Of a stretch of 64,000 bases of DNA, positions 26,167 through 35,337 are shown one piece after another. The position numbers were made by a program, and so were the translations under genes. The DNA is taken from the NCBI RefSeq assembly GCF_009755725.1, contig NZ_CP046619.1, forward strand, positions 2,728,001 through 2,792,000. The letters run 5' to 3'. The notes beneath the pieces were generated by a model. The model saw only the letters and a program-made list of their open reading frames with translations. It was not told the origin of the DNA and did no database searches. This DNA is from Diaminobutyricimonas sp. LJ205. GTDB taxonomy: Bacteria; Actinomycetota; Actinomycetes; Actinomycetales; Microbacteriaceae. Each line of letters opens with the position of its first letter. The stretch's first letter is position 1.

Positions 26167-26903
26167 TGACCACCGCGAACGCCCCGGGCGGCTCGACCGC
26201 CCCTCCCGTCACCGATGACTCGCTCGCCGCCGCTTTCGCCGCCGACTACCCTGTACGCCCGGTTCCGGCCGGCGGGCCGGTGGACACGTCGCCCATCGCG
26301 ACGACGCCGTCCGTCCTCGAGGATCTCGACGACCTCTGGCGAGCCGTCGTCCCCGAGACGCGCGCGCGGGGAAACGACATCCACCTGCCGATCTCACTGG
26401 CCTTCGCGGAACGGCTCTGCCGCGCGTATCCCTCGGCGGATGTCGAGCTGGTGCGGGTGGCCACCCTTCTGCACGACACCGGCTGGGCGCATGTCGATGA
26501 GTCGCGCATCATCTCCGAGGGCTTCACCGGCGACTGGCGCAGCTCCGACATCCGCTTCGAACACGAGCGGGAGGGCTGCGAGGTCGCCCGCCGCGTTCTG
26601 CCAGGCCTGGGCTATTCCGACGAGTTCATCGAGCGGGTCTGCCTGATCATCGACGGGCACGACACCCGCCAGACCGCGTATTCGCTCGAGGACGCGCTGA
26701 TGCGCGACGCCGACCGACTCTGGCGATTCGACCATGCCGGAATCGCGTTGGCAAGCTCCTGGTTCCGGCTGGATCCCGCCAGCTACACCGATCGGCTGAT
26801 CACCGAAATCCTTCCGGAGCTGATCACGCAGGCCGCACTGGATATGGCGACCGCGGACATCGCCCGATCGCGGGCGCTGCTGAAGACGGCGGTGCTGCGA
26901 TGA
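26163..26903 (+). CDS. creD: HD-domain phosphohydrolase CreD
   Basis: 246 residues from ATG 26163 (AAGGAG four bases upstream; a second ATG follows at once). It has an HD metal-dependent phosphohydrolase fold: LLHDTGWAHVDES holds the HD pair, FEHEREG and IIDGHDTRQ supply further metal ligands. In C. glutamicum CreD removes the phosphate from 4-hydroxybenzyl alcohol phosphate after P450 oxidation. A Thr/Ala-rich N-terminal extension of about 35 residues precedes the domain. It is paralogous to the HD protein at 28439-29116. Confidence 0.88.
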   Translation: MMTTANAPGGSTAPPVTDDSLAAAFAADYPVRPVPAGGPVDTSPIATTPSVLEDLDDLWRAVVPETRARGNDIHLPISLAFAERLCRAYPSADVELVRVATLLHDTGWAHVDESRIISEGFTGDWRSSDIRFEHEREGCEVARRVLPGLGYSDEFIERVCLIIDGHDTRQTAYSLEDALMRDADRLWRFDHAGIALASSWFRLDPASYTDRLITEILPELITQAALDMATADIARSRALLKTAVLR

Positions 26904-28432
26904 CCTCGCGCACCGAGCCGAGTACAACGTCGAGCACCGGCGCCGTCGTCGCGGACGCAGTCGCCGCCCGATCCGCCTTGTCACTGCCGTACACCCACGT
27001 CGACGATCTGTTCATCGACGGCGCCTGGACGGCGACCGCCAGCAGCGCGCGCAATCCGGTCACCGATCCGGCAACCGGCGAAGTGTGGGGATCGGTGCCG
27101 GACGGATCGGTCGAGGATGTCGACGCCGCCGTCGCCTCAGCCCGCCGCGCCTTCGCCGGCGAGTGGCCACGGCTGACGCCCAGCGAGCGCGCCGCCTACT
27201 TGATCCGCATCGCCGACGAGGTCGAGAAGCGGGCCACCGAGCTGTCGCTGACCAACACCCGTGAGAACGGCTCCCCGGTGGCGGAGTCGGGCGGCGCGGC
27301 GGCGAACGCGGCCGGCATCCTGCGGTATTTCGCGGGCCTCGCCGACTACCTCGAACGCGACGATGTGCGTCCGTTCCCGCGTGGCGGCGGCGAGTCCGTG
27401 GTCAGGCGAGACCCGGTCGGGGTGTGCGCCCTGATCGCGCCGTGGAACTTTCCGATCAACCTGGTCGTCATCAAGCTGGCTCCGGCGCTGCTCGCCGGCT
27501 GCACCGTGGTGATCAAGCCCGCCTCACCGACCCCGCTGTCGATCCGGTTCATCATCGACGCCGTTGCCGCAGCCGGCGTGCCTGCCGGCGTGGTGAACCT
27601 GGTCACCGGCTCCGGCCGGCTCGGTGATTCGCTCGTGCGTCATCCCGGTGTCGACAAGGTCGCCTTCACCGGTTCAACCCCGGTCGGCAGGCGCATCGCC
27701 GCCGCCAGCGGCGAACTGCTGCGCCCGGTCACCCTGGAACTGGGCGGCAAGTCCAGCGCGATCGTGCTGCCCGACGCCGACCTGGACGCGATGTCGTCGG
27801 TGCTGGTCCGGTCGTGCATGCGCAACACCGGGCAGACCTGCTACATCTCGACGCGGATTCTCGCGCCGGCCAGCCGGTATGACGAGGTCGTCGACATGGT
27901 GACGGCGACCATCGCGGGCGGAGCGCAGGGCGATCCGCTAGATGAAGCAACCGTCTTCGGCCCAGTGGCGACCGAGGCTCAGTTCAACACCGTGCTGGAG
28001 TACCTGGAATCGGGCCGGGCCGAGGGTGCCCGCGCGACAACGGGCGGGCGGGCAGCGCAGCTGTCGGGGGGCCTCGAGGGCGGGTACTTCATCCAGCCCA
28101 CCGTGTTCGCCGACGTGGAACCCTGGATGCGGATCTCACGCGAGGAGATCTTCGGGCCTGTGCTGTCGGTGCTCAAGTACACGGACGTCGATCAGGCCGT
28201 CGAACTCGCCAACAACACCGAGTTCGGGCTCGGCGGCATTGTGTTCGGTGCGGATGAGACCGCCGCGCTGGCGGTCGCCGACCGGATGGACACCGGTTCG
28301 GTGGGTATCAACTTCTTCGCCTCCAACCACGCGGCACCGTTCGGCGGCCGCCACGACTCGGGCCTCGGCACCGAGTACGGCATCGAAGGGCTGAACGCCT
28401 ACCTGATCTACAAGTCGATCCACCGGCGGTAA
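26900..28432 (+). CDS. creC: Aldehyde dehydrogenase CreC (4-hydroxybenzaldehyde)
   Basis: 510 residues. It has the Rossmann segment IAPWNFPINLVVIKLAPALL, FTGSTPVGRRIA, general base Glu in LELGGKSS and nucleophile Cys314 in NTGQTCYIST. It oxidises the aldehyde from CreG to 4-hydroxybenzoate with NAD(P)+. The ATG overlaps the creD stop (ATGA). The first 35 residues are Ser/Thr-rich and not part of the domain; a start at a later codon is possible. Confidence 0.88.
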   Translation: MTSRTEPSTTSSTGAVVADAVAARSALSLPYTHVDDLFIDGAWTATASSARNPVTDPATGEVWGSVPDGSVEDVDAAVASARRAFAGEWPRLTPSERAAYLIRIADEVEKRATELSLTNTRENGSPVAESGGAAANAAGILRYFAGLADYLERDDVRPFPRGGGESVVRRDPVGVCALIAPWNFPINLVVIKLAPALLAGCTVVIKPASPTPLSIRFIIDAVAAAGVPAGVVNLVTGSGRLGDSLVRHPGVDKVAFTGSTPVGRRIAAASGELLRPVTLELGGKSSAIVLPDADLDAMSSVLVRSCMRNTGQTCYISTRILAPASRYDEVVDMVTATIAGGAQGDPLDEATVFGPVATEAQFNTVLEYLESGRAEGARATTGGRAAQLSGGLEGGYFIQPTVFADVEPWMRISREEIFGPVLSVLKYTDVDQAVELANNTEFGLGGIVFGADETAALAVADRMDTGSVGINFFASNHAAPFGGRHDSGLGTEYGIEGLNAYLIYKSIHRR

Positions 28433-28438
28433 TCAGAC

Positions 28439-29116
28439 ATGACCTCGCCGACCAGCACGCGCTACGGGCGCGACGTTCGCCGCCACATCCCCGAGGGCGT
28501 CACGATCGACGGCTATCTCACGCTGAGCGATCGGGACGCGGCCATCTGGGAACGGGCAGCCGTTCACTTGAACGTTCGCAACAACGACAGCCACACCCTG
28601 TACGCGTATGGCATCGCCAGGGCCCTGCTCGCGGTGACCCCCGACGCCGACGAGGCGGTGGTGCTGCCCGCGATCCTGCTGCATGACACCGGCTGGTCGA
28701 CCGTCGCCGAGCACGAGATCCTCGAGGCGATCGCGCCCGGCGGAGGACGGCCCGACCTGGTCCGCAAGCACGAGATCGAGGGGGCGCGCATCGCCCGCGA
28801 CATCCTGTCCGATCTCGGCTACGGCCCCGATCTGATCGAACGCATCGTGGCGATCATCGACGGCCACGACTCACGGCTGACCGCCCTGTCGATCGAGGAC
28901 GCCATCGTGAAGGATGCCGACAAGCTGTGGCGGGTGACCCCTCACGGGATCGCCACCGTGTGCGGCTGGTTCGACCTGACGCAGGATGAATCGCTGCGGA
29001 TCACCGCCGCGCGGGTGCAGGGCAGCCTGTTCACCGACGCCGCGCGCACGATGGGCCGCACCCTGACCGCGATCGCGTCGATCGACCTCGCTCCGCAGCG
29101 CCACGGCCTCAGCTGA
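28439..29116 (+). CDS. Second HD-domain phosphohydrolase, CreD paralogue
   Basis: 225 residues, six bases after creC. It shares with CreD the LLHDTGWSTVAEHEI, KHEIEGARIARDIL and IIDGHDSRLT blocks and the following IEDAIVKDADKLWRV. The metal ligands appear intact, so it should be an active phosphohydrolase. It may act on a different aryl phosphate intermediate, or on phosphorylated substrates of the kinase system at 0.2-3.1 kb. No extra gene of this kind stands out in my memory of the C. glutamicum cluster. Confidence 0.8.
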   Translation: MTSPTSTRYGRDVRRHIPEGVTIDGYLTLSDRDAAIWERAAVHLNVRNNDSHTLYAYGIARALLAVTPDADEAVVLPAILLHDTGWSTVAEHEILEAIAPGGGRPDLVRKHEIEGARIARDILSDLGYGPDLIERIVAIIDGHDSRLTALSIEDAIVKDADKLWRVTPHGIATVCGWFDLTQDESLRITAARVQGSLFTDAARTMGRTLTAIASIDLAPQRHGLS

Positions 29117-29119
29117 GGA

Positions 29120-29740
29120 TCAGAGCGCCGCGGCCTGCTCCGGGGTGAGCGGTCGAATGTCGCGACCGTGCAGCAGCAGGAAGAGCCGGGCTGCCTGCTC
29201 GAGTTCTTCGATGGCATCCATCGCGGCCGTCAGGGTCGGAGCCGACACCAGCGGACCGTGGTTGCTCAGCAGCATCGCCGAGTACGTCCGGGCCCACAAT
29301 TCGGCGAGCGGACCAAGCGCGCTGTCGCCGGGCGCGTGATACGGCAGCAGGGCGAGTCGCCCGACCCGCATGACGAAGTACGCGGTCAGCGGCGGGATGG
29401 CGTCGTGCGGGTCGAGCCCGTCGAGGCAGGAGACCGCGGTGCTGTAGGTCGAGTGGGTGTGGACCACGGCCGAATCGCCGGGTCGAGCCCGCAGCACCGC
29501 GGCATGCAGGAATGCTTCCTTTGACGGCCGCGGGCCGTCGAGATGCGCGCCTGTCTCATCGATGACGGACAGATCGCCCGTTTCAACGGTGCCGAGGCTG
29601 CTTCCGGTGGGCGTCACGTAGATACGCGCACCCACCCGCATGCTGATGTTCCCTGTGCTGCCGTGGGTGAACCCGCGGCTATGCAGGGACCTCGCTGCGG
29701 CAATGATCTGCTCGCGGGCGTCCGCTTCGGTCAAGGTCAT
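29120..29740 (-). CDS. otnC: Class II aldolase family, probable 3-oxo-tetronate 4-phosphate decarboxylase OtnC
   Basis: 206 residues of the AraD/FucA zinc-aldolase fold: RSLHSRGFTHGSTGNISMRV at the N terminus, zinc ligands in VVHTHSTYSTA, and SNHGPLVS. Coupled by four bases to a DUF1537-type kinase, the pairing known from D-/L-tetronate catabolism, where OtnC decarboxylates 3-oxo-tetronate 4-phosphate to dihydroxyacetone phosphate. It is the last gene of the leftward operon and ends tail to tail with the HD gene, three bases apart. Confidence 0.8.
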   Translation of the reverse strand: MTLTEADAREQIIAAARSLHSRGFTHGSTGNISMRVGARIYVTPTGSSLGTVETGDLSVIDETGAHLDGPRPSKEAFLHAAVLRARPGDSAVVHTHSTYSTAVSCLDGLDPHDAIPPLTAYFVMRVGRLALLPYHAPGDSALGPLAELWARTYSAMLLSNHGPLVSAPTLTAAMDAIEELEQAARLFLLLHGRDIRPLTPEQAAAL

Positions 29741-31014
29741 ACGAGGGTTCCTTCGAGCGGTTCGATCTCGACCGCGCGCAGCAGCAGCTCGGGGTCACCG
29801 AAGTTTCCCGACTTGAGCAGCAGGGCACGCTGCGGCTCACTTGCCGTGTAGATCCACGGCACACCGGGCGCGGCTTCACGACCGACGACGCCACCGCCGA
29901 CACCGAGGGCTGATACGACCGCCCCGGAGGTCTCCCCTCCGGCGACCACGATGCGCCGGATGTCGCGCTCAACCAGCTCCTGGGCGATCAGTGCCATCGC
30001 CGTTTCTAGGATGGTTGACGCGCGTTCCACACCGAGCGCCTCCTGCGTCGCCCGCAGCTCGGCCGGGGGCAGCGACGAGTAGATCAGTGCGGCTTGCCCG
30101 GCCGGTTGAGCGTCGAACCAGGCGAGCGCCGCCTCGGCCAGCGCCTGCGGATCGGGTGTGGCGAGGGCGTCCAACCGATAGGACGGATGCCGGCGTTGCC
30201 ACTGGTCGATCTGCTCGAGAGTCCTGGCTGAGCAACTCCCGGCGAGCACCACCGAACGGGTGGCACCGACCGGGTCGACATCCTCGCCGGGCGTGCCGAT
30301 GATGCCGCCTCGCTGTGCCTTCGCAGCGCCAAGTCCGCGGGCGATCCCGGCAGCGCCGGTGATCAGCGGGGCATCGACGATGGCTGCGCCGATGGCTGTC
30401 AGGTCCGCTTCGGTCACGGCGTCGACCACCAGGTACTGCTGTCCGTCGAGTGCGGAGGCTGCGAGTCGTTCGGAGATCGCCTCGGCGCCCTGCAGCACGG
30501 TGCGGTGGTCGAGCAGAGCGACCGGCCGAGCGGTCTGTGCTTCGAGAACGCGCGGGATGTATGCGTCGGTCATCGGCGTGAGCGGGTGGTTGCGCATCGG
30601 CGACTCGCTGAGCAACTGCTGTCCCACGAAAAGCTGTCCCATGTACTGACGACGGTCGTGACCGGGTGAGCTCGGGATCACCGTGGTGACCGGCGACGCC
30701 ATGAGATCGGCGAGCGCGTCGGCGACGGGGCCGATGTTTCCTCGAGACGTCGAATCGAACGTCGAGCAGTACTTGAAGAAGAGCTGGCTCATGCCGCGCG
30801 CCTGAAGCCAGGCCGCTGCTTCGAGCGTCTGTCGAACGGCCTCATCAGGTGCGATCGTGCGCGACTTGAGCGCGACGACGATCGCGTCGGCGGCCGTCAA
30901 TTCCGGGTCGTCGGCGGGGATTCCGAAGAAGATCAGCACCCGCAGCCCGGCGCGACGAAACGCGACCGCGACATCCGTTGCTCCCGTGAAATCGTCGGCG
31001 ATCACGCCGATCAT
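29737..31014 (-). CDS. otnK: Four-carbon acid sugar kinase (DUF1537), probable 3-oxo-tetronate kinase OtnK
   Basis: 425 residues from ATG 31014. The N-terminal substrate domain begins MIGVIADDFTGATDVAVAF, the signature of this family, and the C-terminal nucleotide domain has VVAGGETSGAVVSALGV. It phosphorylates a four-carbon 3-oxo acid sugar. Family members also act on threonate or erythronate directly, so the exact substrate is open. 20 bases separate it from the GntR gene upstream. Confidence 0.85.
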   Translation of the reverse strand: MIGVIADDFTGATDVAVAFRRAGLRVLIFFGIPADDPELTAADAIVVALKSRTIAPDEAVRQTLEAAAWLQARGMSQLFFKYCSTFDSTSRGNIGPVADALADLMASPVTTVIPSSPGHDRRQYMGQLFVGQQLLSESPMRNHPLTPMTDAYIPRVLEAQTARPVALLDHRTVLQGAEAISERLAASALDGQQYLVVDAVTEADLTAIGAAIVDAPLITGAAGIARGLGAAKAQRGGIIGTPGEDVDPVGATRSVVLAGSCSARTLEQIDQWQRRHPSYRLDALATPDPQALAEAALAWFDAQPAGQAALIYSSLPPAELRATQEALGVERASTILETAMALIAQELVERDIRRIVVAGGETSGAVVSALGVGGGVVGREAAPGVPWIYTASEPQRALLLKSGNFGDPELLLRAVEIEPLEGTLV

Positions 31015-31033
31015 GACTGGGGCTCCGGCAGCA

Positions 31034-31750
31034 TCAGAATCCCTTGACGCCGAGCGCGCGCGAGACGTCCTCGAGGTGCTCGCGCATGTGTGCGACCGCG
31101 GCGTCAGCGTCACGGCGACGGATCGCGTCGAGAATCTCGCCGTGGTATTCGAAGCCGCGGTGCGCCCGGCCGGGGACGTGCAGCGCGGATTGGCGGACCT
31201 TGAACAATACGTCGCGGAGCGAATCGAGAATGATCTCGTACAGCGGATTGTGGGTGGCCTTGGCGATCATTCCGTGAAACTCGACGTCGGCTGCGGCAGC
31301 GTCGTCGGTGGTCGGGTCAGCCGCCATCCGCGCGTGGATGGCCTCTAATTTCTTGATGTCGTCATCGGTGGCGTTCTCGCAGGCGATCCTGGCGATCTGA
31401 AGTTCAAGCATCAGCCGCACCTCGTGCACGTGCGAGTACTCGAGTTCCTCGGATCCACGCAGGAACGACCGGAACGCGTCGGTCACGAGCGAGGCATCCG
31501 CGGATGCCACGCTGGCACCCACTCCGGAGCGCACGCTGACCATGCCTCGCGCCGCGAGACCGCGAAGCGCCTCACGGACGACGGGCCGGGATACTCCGAA
31601 CCCTTCGGAAAGCTCGCGCTCGGACGGCAGCTTGTCGCCCGCGACCATGTTGTTGTCGATGATCGACTTGGCGATCTGCTCGCTGACCTGCTCAGCGAGC
31701 GTGTGTGTTTTGAGTCCGTCACCGAAGGCGGTGGCGGGGGTTGTGGTCAT
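31034..31750 (-). CDS. GntR/FadR-type (FCD) transcriptional regulator
   Basis: 238 residues from ATG 31750 (AGGAG eight bases upstream). The N-terminal winged helix reads LPSERELSEGFGVSRPVVREAL and the C-terminal all-helical FCD domain has Zn/ligand residues (EFHGMIAKATHN). It is embedded in the operon rather than divergent from it, which suggests autoregulation of the whole 13-gene unit. The ligand is presumably a sugar acid. The ATG overlaps the preceding stop. Confidence 0.85.
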   Translation of the reverse strand: MTTTPATAFGDGLKTHTLAEQVSEQIAKSIIDNNMVAGDKLPSERELSEGFGVSRPVVREALRGLAARGMVSVRSGVGASVASADASLVTDAFRSFLRGSEELEYSHVHEVRLMLELQIARIACENATDDDIKKLEAIHARMAADPTTDDAAAADVEFHGMIAKATHNPLYEIILDSLRDVLFKVRQSALHVPGRAHRGFEYHGEILDAIRRRDADAAVAHMREHLEDVSRALGVKGF

Positions 31751-32589
31751 CAAGCGCGCTCCTTCAATGCGGGAGCCATCTTCGCAAGCTCTGCGAGGGA
31801 CAGCTCGGGGGTTCGGACCCCTGCGGACTGGAGATGCTCCATTGTGATCCACCCGGCGTATCCCCGGTCGAGAAGATCAGTGAGGAAGTTTCCGAGAGGC
31901 TCATCACGATAGTCGATGGCGGCGCGAGACGTGGTTTCGGCGATCTGCACCAGCTGAGGGAGGACCTCCGAACCAGCGAGCTCTTCCGCGGCCACCCGGT
32001 CGGATTCGACCACGTGATAGGTGTCGAAAATCAGCCCGACTGAGGTCAGCCCGTGCTCGGCAAGGTAGTCCGACGCGGCGCGCTGCTCGGTGATGAGAGT
32101 CACCAGCTTGGGGTTCTGCGGTTCGATCAGCACTCGAGTGCCAACCGTTTCGGCGTGAGCGGAGATCTGCGCGAGCGAGTCCGCGAGCAACTCATAGTGT
32201 CGGGCGGGGTCGGTGATGGCATCCGGTTCCATGATCCGGCCGAACGAGACCGCGGCGCCCAACTCGGCCGCGTGCTCAACCAAACGCTTCGAGTCAGCGA
32301 CGGTCAGCGCCCGCAGTTCTTCGTCGGCTGAGCTGAGGCTCAGTCCACGCTTCTGGCACATCGGGCCGGTCGCCAGCGAGCTGACCCCGAATCCGGCTTG
32401 ATCCAGCCGAGCACGCACAGCCGCCACCGGAAACTCCAGCGGCGACTCGACCTGCAACTCCACTCCGTCGTAGCCGGCCTCCTGCAGCGCGGTGACCGCG
32501 TCGTCGAACGAGCCCTCGAAGGCGGTGTTCATCAGGATGGTCGACTCCGGCGACATCACCGTGTACGCGACCGGGATGGGCAGGCTCAT
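31750..32589 (-). CDS. Sugar-phosphate isomerase/epimerase family TIM-barrel protein (OtnI/hydroxypyruvate-isomerase-like)
   Basis: 279 residues. AP-endonuclease-2 barrel features: YDGVELQVESPLEF, VSLIEPQNP-type metal site (RVLIEPQNPKLVTLI), GLIFDTYHVVES and GWITMEHLQSAG. Members isomerise or epimerise small sugars and sugar acids; in tetronate clusters OtnI interconverts 2-oxo- and 3-oxo-tetronate. That role is plausible here given OtnK and OtnC two genes on, but is not proven by motifs. Confidence 0.75.
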   Translation of the reverse strand: MSLPIPVAYTVMSPESTILMNTAFEGSFDDAVTALQEAGYDGVELQVESPLEFPVAAVRARLDQAGFGVSSLATGPMCQKRGLSLSSADEELRALTVADSKRLVEHAAELGAAVSFGRIMEPDAITDPARHYELLADSLAQISAHAETVGTRVLIEPQNPKLVTLITEQRAASDYLAEHGLTSVGLIFDTYHVVESDRVAAEELAGSEVLPQLVQIAETTSRAAIDYRDEPLGNFLTDLLDRGYAGWITMEHLQSAGVRTPELSLAELAKMAPALKERA

Positions 32590-33632
32590 CTAAGGACCTC
32601 CAGGAGTTCTGCCGTGTACTGCGTGGTGGACGCAGATCCGCCGACGTCCACGGTCACCGTGTTCCCGCGCTCGAGCACGGTCCGGACCGCCTGACGCACG
32701 CGACCTGCTTCCTCGGCAAGGCCGACGTAGTCGAGCATCAGGGCGCCCGAGAGCACCATTCCGGTCGGGTTGGCGATGCCCTGGCCGGCGATGTCGGGAG
32801 CGGCGCCGTGGCAAGCCTCGAACATCGCTGCCTTGGTGCCGAGGTTCGCTCCCGGGCCGAGGCCGAGGCTTCCTGCGGCGGCGGCGGCGACGTCAGAAAG
32901 GATGTCACCGTACTGGTTGTCGAGCAGCACGACCGAGTTCTCGATCTGTCCGCGCACGATGTACATGCCGAGCGCATCCACCATGACGTCGACGAACTCC
33001 ACGTCGGGGTTCGCTGCTGCGACCTCGCGGGTGATCGACAGCTGCATGCCGTCGACGACGTTCAGCACGTTGGCCTTGTGGCCGAGGACGACCTTGTTGT
33101 AGCCGGTGGTGCGGGCCAGGTCGAAGGCGTGCTCGGCGATGCGGCGCCATCCGCCTTCGGTCACGGTCTTCAGCGCGAAGCCCGCGTCGCCGATTCGGTG
33201 CTCGATGCCGCTGTAGATGCCCTCGGACACCTCGCGGACGATCGTGAACTCGGGGCGGTGCGGCTGGTCACCGATACGGAAGGACGGGATCGGACGGTCG
33301 TTGGCGTACAGGTCGAACGCGCGACGCAGCCCGTTGTTGACGCTGGGCCAGACCTGCAGCTTGTCGTCGACGACCTTCACGACCCGGCCGGTGCCCTTCG
33401 GAGCGCTCAGCGGTCCCTTGAGGATGGTGCCGATGCCGAGCAGTTTCTCGAGCTTGTCATCGGGAAGCGGATCGCCGGCGTGGCCTTCCTCGGTGAGGTG
33501 GCCGACGGGGTGGAACTCATAGGACAGGTCCGGTGCAACAGCCTGCAGCACATCGATGGTGGCCGCGATGATCTCGGGACCGATGCCATCGCCCTCGATC
33601 ACGCCGATGGTGGTGGTGGCGCTCTGCGTCAT
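32586..33632 (-). CDS. Isocitrate/isopropylmalate-type beta-decarboxylating dehydrogenase
   Basis: 348 residues. It has the N-terminal IGVIEGDGIGPEIIAATIDVL, substrate loop RRAFDLYANDRPIPS (replacing the Arg set of IPMDH), REVSEGIYSGIEHR, Lys in LGHKANVLN, and metal Asp in DNQYGDILSDVAA. It is a Mg-dependent NAD(P) enzyme acting on a 2-hydroxy acid such as tartrate, malate or a tetronate. The substrate loop differs from leuB and icd, so it is likely a catabolic member. Coupled to its neighbours by four-base overlaps. Confidence 0.8.
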   Translation of the reverse strand: MTQSATTTIGVIEGDGIGPEIIAATIDVLQAVAPDLSYEFHPVGHLTEEGHAGDPLPDDKLEKLLGIGTILKGPLSAPKGTGRVVKVVDDKLQVWPSVNNGLRRAFDLYANDRPIPSFRIGDQPHRPEFTIVREVSEGIYSGIEHRIGDAGFALKTVTEGGWRRIAEHAFDLARTTGYNKVVLGHKANVLNVVDGMQLSITREVAAANPDVEFVDVMVDALGMYIVRGQIENSVVLLDNQYGDILSDVAAAAAGSLGLGPGANLGTKAAMFEACHGAAPDIAGQGIANPTGMVLSGALMLDYVGLAEEAGRVRQAVRTVLERGNTVTVDVGGSASTTQYTAELLEVLR

Positions 33633-34267
33633 TTCGTCTCGTTTCTTTCTGGGGCCTGTCGAAGGAAGTCAATGGCGTACGGCAGACCCCAGTCGATGGG
33701 GAGTCCGTAGGTGTTCTGGAGTGGCTCGGCAAGGACCGCGAGCGAGTACTGGGCAAGCACGATTCGCTGGCTGCCGCCTGCGACGCTCGCCTCGAGCGCC
33801 TCGGCCTCTGCCCGGTCACCGAGACCGGATGCCGGGTCGCCCTGGCAGCGCACCCAGTCGATTCGGGCAGCCTGGGCGAGACCGGTTCGCTTGAGGTGGT
33901 ACTCGACCGCCGGCCGCGCGGCGTCGGCGCTGTACACGATGGTGAGGTGGGTGACCTCCGCTTCGGCGAGGGCATCGAACATGAGTTCGTCCGGTCCGGT
34001 GACCGGAACGCCAACGACCTGCCTGATCTCCTCGACCGTCTCCGGGAAGCTGGAGCAGGTCAGCCAGATGGCGTCGACCCCGCCGGAGGACAGTGTCAGC
34101 GCCATGTCCTTGAGCCGGGCACCCGAGTCCACACCCTGCGCGAGGTCGGGCAGCAGCCGGTCATCCAGCAAGGCCCACGGGGCTGCCGCCGGCAGGTCAT
34201 CGCGGAGGTGTTGTTTGGCCAGCGCGAGCGCGCTGTCCGCGGCGTTGATGATGCCGATCCTGGTCAT
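33629..34267 (-). CDS. Aspartate/glutamate/hydantoin racemase-superfamily protein
   Basis: 212 residues from ATG 34267 (GGAGGA five bases upstream). MTRIGIINAADSALALAK opens the first half-domain; the first catalytic Cys is in IWLTCSSFPETV. The second catalytic Cys expected near residue 180 is not obvious (IVLAQYSLAVLAEPL has Gln-Tyr there), so it may not be a two-base racemase. It may instead be an isomerase or decarboxylase variant. The role in the operon is unknown. Confidence 0.65.
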   Translation of the reverse strand: MTRIGIINAADSALALAKQHLRDDLPAAAPWALLDDRLLPDLAQGVDSGARLKDMALTLSSGGVDAIWLTCSSFPETVEEIRQVVGVPVTGPDELMFDALAEAEVTHLTIVYSADAARPAVEYHLKRTGLAQAARIDWVRCQGDPASGLGDRAEAEALEASVAGGSQRIVLAQYSLAVLAEPLQNTYGLPIDWGLPYAIDFLRQAPERNETK

Positions 34268-35337
34268 TGTTCCTCCCACCCGTGACGGGCCGCGAAATCT
34301 GCGATCCGCACGGTCTCGTCGCTTGTCATTGAGTCGTACGCCGCGAAGACGACGGCAAGCGTGCCGAGCGCGTCGTTGATCGTGGATTCCAGCGGGACTA
34401 GGCCGCTGCGCGCGTCGATAAAGTGCTGGAAGGCCGTGGCATAGCTCTGCTCGTAGGCGCGGGGCTCGGCCGGATAGGTCTCCACCTGGCGACCACCTGG
34501 CGCATCACGCACGACCGTCAGGGTGCCGTTCTGGTCGATCGTCGCCGTTCCCTCGGTGCCTTCGATGCGAACGTGCTCGCTGAGCACCGGTGCGGATTCG
34601 ATCGAGTGCGACGCGTAGCTGCGGTCGATCACGGCGGTGGCCCGGTCGTAGCCGAGCATCAGCGTGACCACGTCTTCCCCGGCAATCCCTGGCGCGATCG
34701 AGTGGCCGCGTGCGTGCACGGTGGTCGGCGTTCCGAGCACGCTGCGGAGGGCGTCGATCTGGTGGATCGCGGACTCCAGCAGCAGGAAGCGGTCAAGCTC
34801 GGCGAAGTACGGCTGGCGGGCCAGGCTGAACGGGACATCCGGGTGCGCGGACGAGCGGATCGTCCCGGCGAACCGGGCGGACGAGGAAACGTGGAAGATG
34901 GTGCCGAGTCCGCCGCCGTCGACGAGGTCCTTGAGCTGGCGGTACCAGGACCGGTACCGCCAGTTGTCGTTCACCATGACGAGGGATGTCGCTTCCCGCG
35001 CGCGGCGGGCCACCGCGACGGCCCCGTCGAAGTCGGCGCAGAGCGGCTTCTGGCAGATGGCGTCCAGGTGTCGGTCGAACGCGTGCTGCAACAGGTCGGC
35101 GTGCGTCGACGGCGGGGTCGCGATGTCCAGCACGTCGACGGCTACGTTCTCGAGCGCCTCATCGATCGTGGCGAACGCGGATCCGACACCGAACTCGCGG
35201 GCCCGGGACGTGGCACGGTCCCGGTCGGGATCGATCACGGCGACGACCTGCGTTCCCGGCAGGTCTGCCCAGGCACCCAGGTGGTATTGGCTGACGTGGC
35301 CGGCACCGACGAGCGCTATCCGGGTTGGCTCAGTCAT
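34264..35337 (-). CDS. Gfo/Idh/MocA family NAD(P)-dependent oxidoreductase
   Basis: 357 residues. The Rossmann start is RIALVGAGHVSQYHLGAW, followed by VLDIATPPSTHADLLQHAF and the ICQKPLCAD motif with the conserved Lys-Pro pair; the C-terminal substrate domain has RFLLLESAIHQIDALRSVLG with its His. These enzymes oxidise or reduce ring carbons of sugars, inositols and derivatives. Overlaps both neighbours by four bases. Exact substrate unknown. Confidence 0.85.
   Translation of the reverse strand: MTEPTRIALVGAGHVSQYHLGAWADLPGTQVVAVIDPDRDRATSRAREFGVGSAFATIDEALENVAVDVLDIATPPSTHADLLQHAFDRHLDAICQKPLCADFDGAVAVARRAREATSLVMVNDNWRYRSWYRQLKDLVDGGGLGTIFHVSSSARFAGTIRSSAHPDVPFSLARQPYFAELDRFLLLESAIHQIDALRSVLGTPTTVHARGHSIAPGIAGEDVVTLMLGYDRATAVIDRSYASHSIESAPVLSEHVRIEGTEGTATIDQNGTLTVVRDAPGGRQVETYPAEPRAYEQSYATAFQHFIDARSGLVPLESTINDALGTLAVVFAAYDSMTSDETVRIADFAARHGWEEQ

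Noticed and set aside
32808-33710. Open frame of 300 codons on the plus strand opposite the ICDH-type dehydrogenase
   Set aside because: No recognisable domain, and it is antisense to a protein with complete catalytic motifs.
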